Origin: Gymnothorax reevesii
Lineage: Eukaryota > Chordata > Actinopteri > Anguilliformes > Muraenidae
Direction of reading: 5' to 3'
DNA: 64,000 nt
Assembly: GCA_029721435.1 (NCBI GenBank)
Contig: CM056577.1
Location: 29,046,719 to 29,110,718 of the forward strand
Shown: one piece after another, positions 63,244 through 64,000 of the stretch
Numbering within the stretch: the stretch's first letter is position 1
How the letters are laid out: each line of letters starts with the position of its first letter
Translations under genes and position numbers: made by a program
Notes under the pieces: model-generated
Told to the model about the DNA's origin: nothing
Databases searched by the model: none
Seen by the model: only the letters and a program-made list of their open reading frames with translations

Positions 63244-64000
63244 GTGAGTCTGACGATTGGCTGCGACTCAAGGCATGTAGTGTCTGTGCCCCCAGAATGC
63301 AGCAGCAATGCTCAGTATGGTGTGTCCAATGAGATTACGGCCGCCTGCGGCCCAAAGGTGGAGGAGCTTGAATTATTATTCTATAATTGTGTTTTGTATA
63401 GGTGCTCGATCAGGTTATTTAATTAATGTATCTTTAATCCATTTCCACAGTCAATTTAAGTTTGGTCTTGCTTTGATTGTCTGTATAGAGTTCAGTCCTA
63501 AACCAACTTGAATCTTCATGACTGAGTTCCTGGCTGTAGAGTTGAGATGCAAAAGTGCAGGTCCCATTCAAACTGAGCGTGTGACTCAATGTATTTTTAC
63601 AACCCTACCATTATGTCATCGTTTTGATTTTAATATTGCACTTCCGCACCATGTTTGAATTTGCTATGCAAAATCCAGCCAGAAATCTTTAACTAGCTTG
63701 CCACTCTCGACAGAATGCAGTTCAACCGTGAATATTCCTGTACAGATTCCTAGATTGAGTTGAGCTTGTCGGGAGTGTGATTAAAAGTTATTCAAGGTCG
63801 TACCCTACGCCACCTTGAAACCACTCTAGCAACTGAATAGTTGCAGGGACAGTCCTCAGATTGAAACGGCTTATGAATATTGGATGCCTCCAGAAGCCTA
63901 TCAGATATCAAGGTCATAGCTCAGCTTTTTATCTACAACCCCAATTCTGAAATAATTGGGACAAAGTGCAAATTGTGAATAAAATCAAAAAGCAGTGTCA
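63244..64000. other. cdv3 intron 4, start
   Basis: No exon found. The final CDV3 exon must lie further downstream. A mariner copy begins at 63936. Confidence 0.75.
63936..64000. mobile_element. Tc1/mariner left end, cut by window edge
   Basis: After TA (63934-63935) the sequence CAACCCCAATTCTGAAATAA matches the inverted-repeat end of the element at 5803-9684, continuing to the window end. Confidence 0.8.

Overview
The window is vertebrate nuclear DNA, almost certainly from a ray-finned fish. Three vertebrate genes lie in tandem on the + strand, split into short exons with GT/AG junctions and large AT-rich introns. The space between them is full of fish-type transposable elements: Tc1/mariner with long inverted repeats, Harbinger, hAT, TTAA-specific elements, a Gmr1-like LTR element and RTE/L2-like retroposon tails. 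I cannot name the species.

Genes: TMEM108 (retrolinkin; 12001-16453, first coding exon not found), then BFSP2 (phakinin/CP49, lens beaded-filament protein; 23000-28829, complete, six exons, 399 aa), then CDV3 (36250-63243, four exons seen, last exon beyond the window). From memory of the human map, the same three genes are neighbours on chromosome 3q22, so this is a conserved synteny block. They do not work in one pathway: TMEM108 is a neuronal membrane protein, BFSP2 a lens cytoskeletal protein, CDV3 a widely expressed intracellular protein.

Layout: 1-12000 is upstream or first-intron DNA of TMEM108. It holds a truncated TTAA element (238-2069) and a nest at 5803-9684, where a mariner carries a TTAA element and a solo-LTR-like insert. 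12001-16453 is TMEM108 and 16454-22999 is mostly unique intergenic DNA. 23000-28829 is BFSP2. 28830-36249 is a repeat-rich interval with a hAT element expanded by a 48-bp minisatellite, a 767-bp inverted-repeat element of unresolved class and a 201-bp TTAA mini-element. CDV3 then covers the rest. Its intron 1 (10.4 kb) contains a decayed Harbinger element. Its intron 2 (15.1 kb) contains a Ty3/gypsy-class element with integrase upstream of reverse transcriptase (Gmr1 order), a fused truncated mariner, a cysteine-rich CXC-like pseudogene and a third long TTAA element.

I found no CRISPR, operon or prokaryotic feature and no convincing functional tRNA or rRNA gene. The most notable items are the Gmr1-order retroelement with a substituted integrase active-site residue, the TTAA element whose empty site can be read exactly in its mariner host, the 767-bp element with an AAGT duplication, and a perfect 29-bp inverted repeat at 57486-57574.
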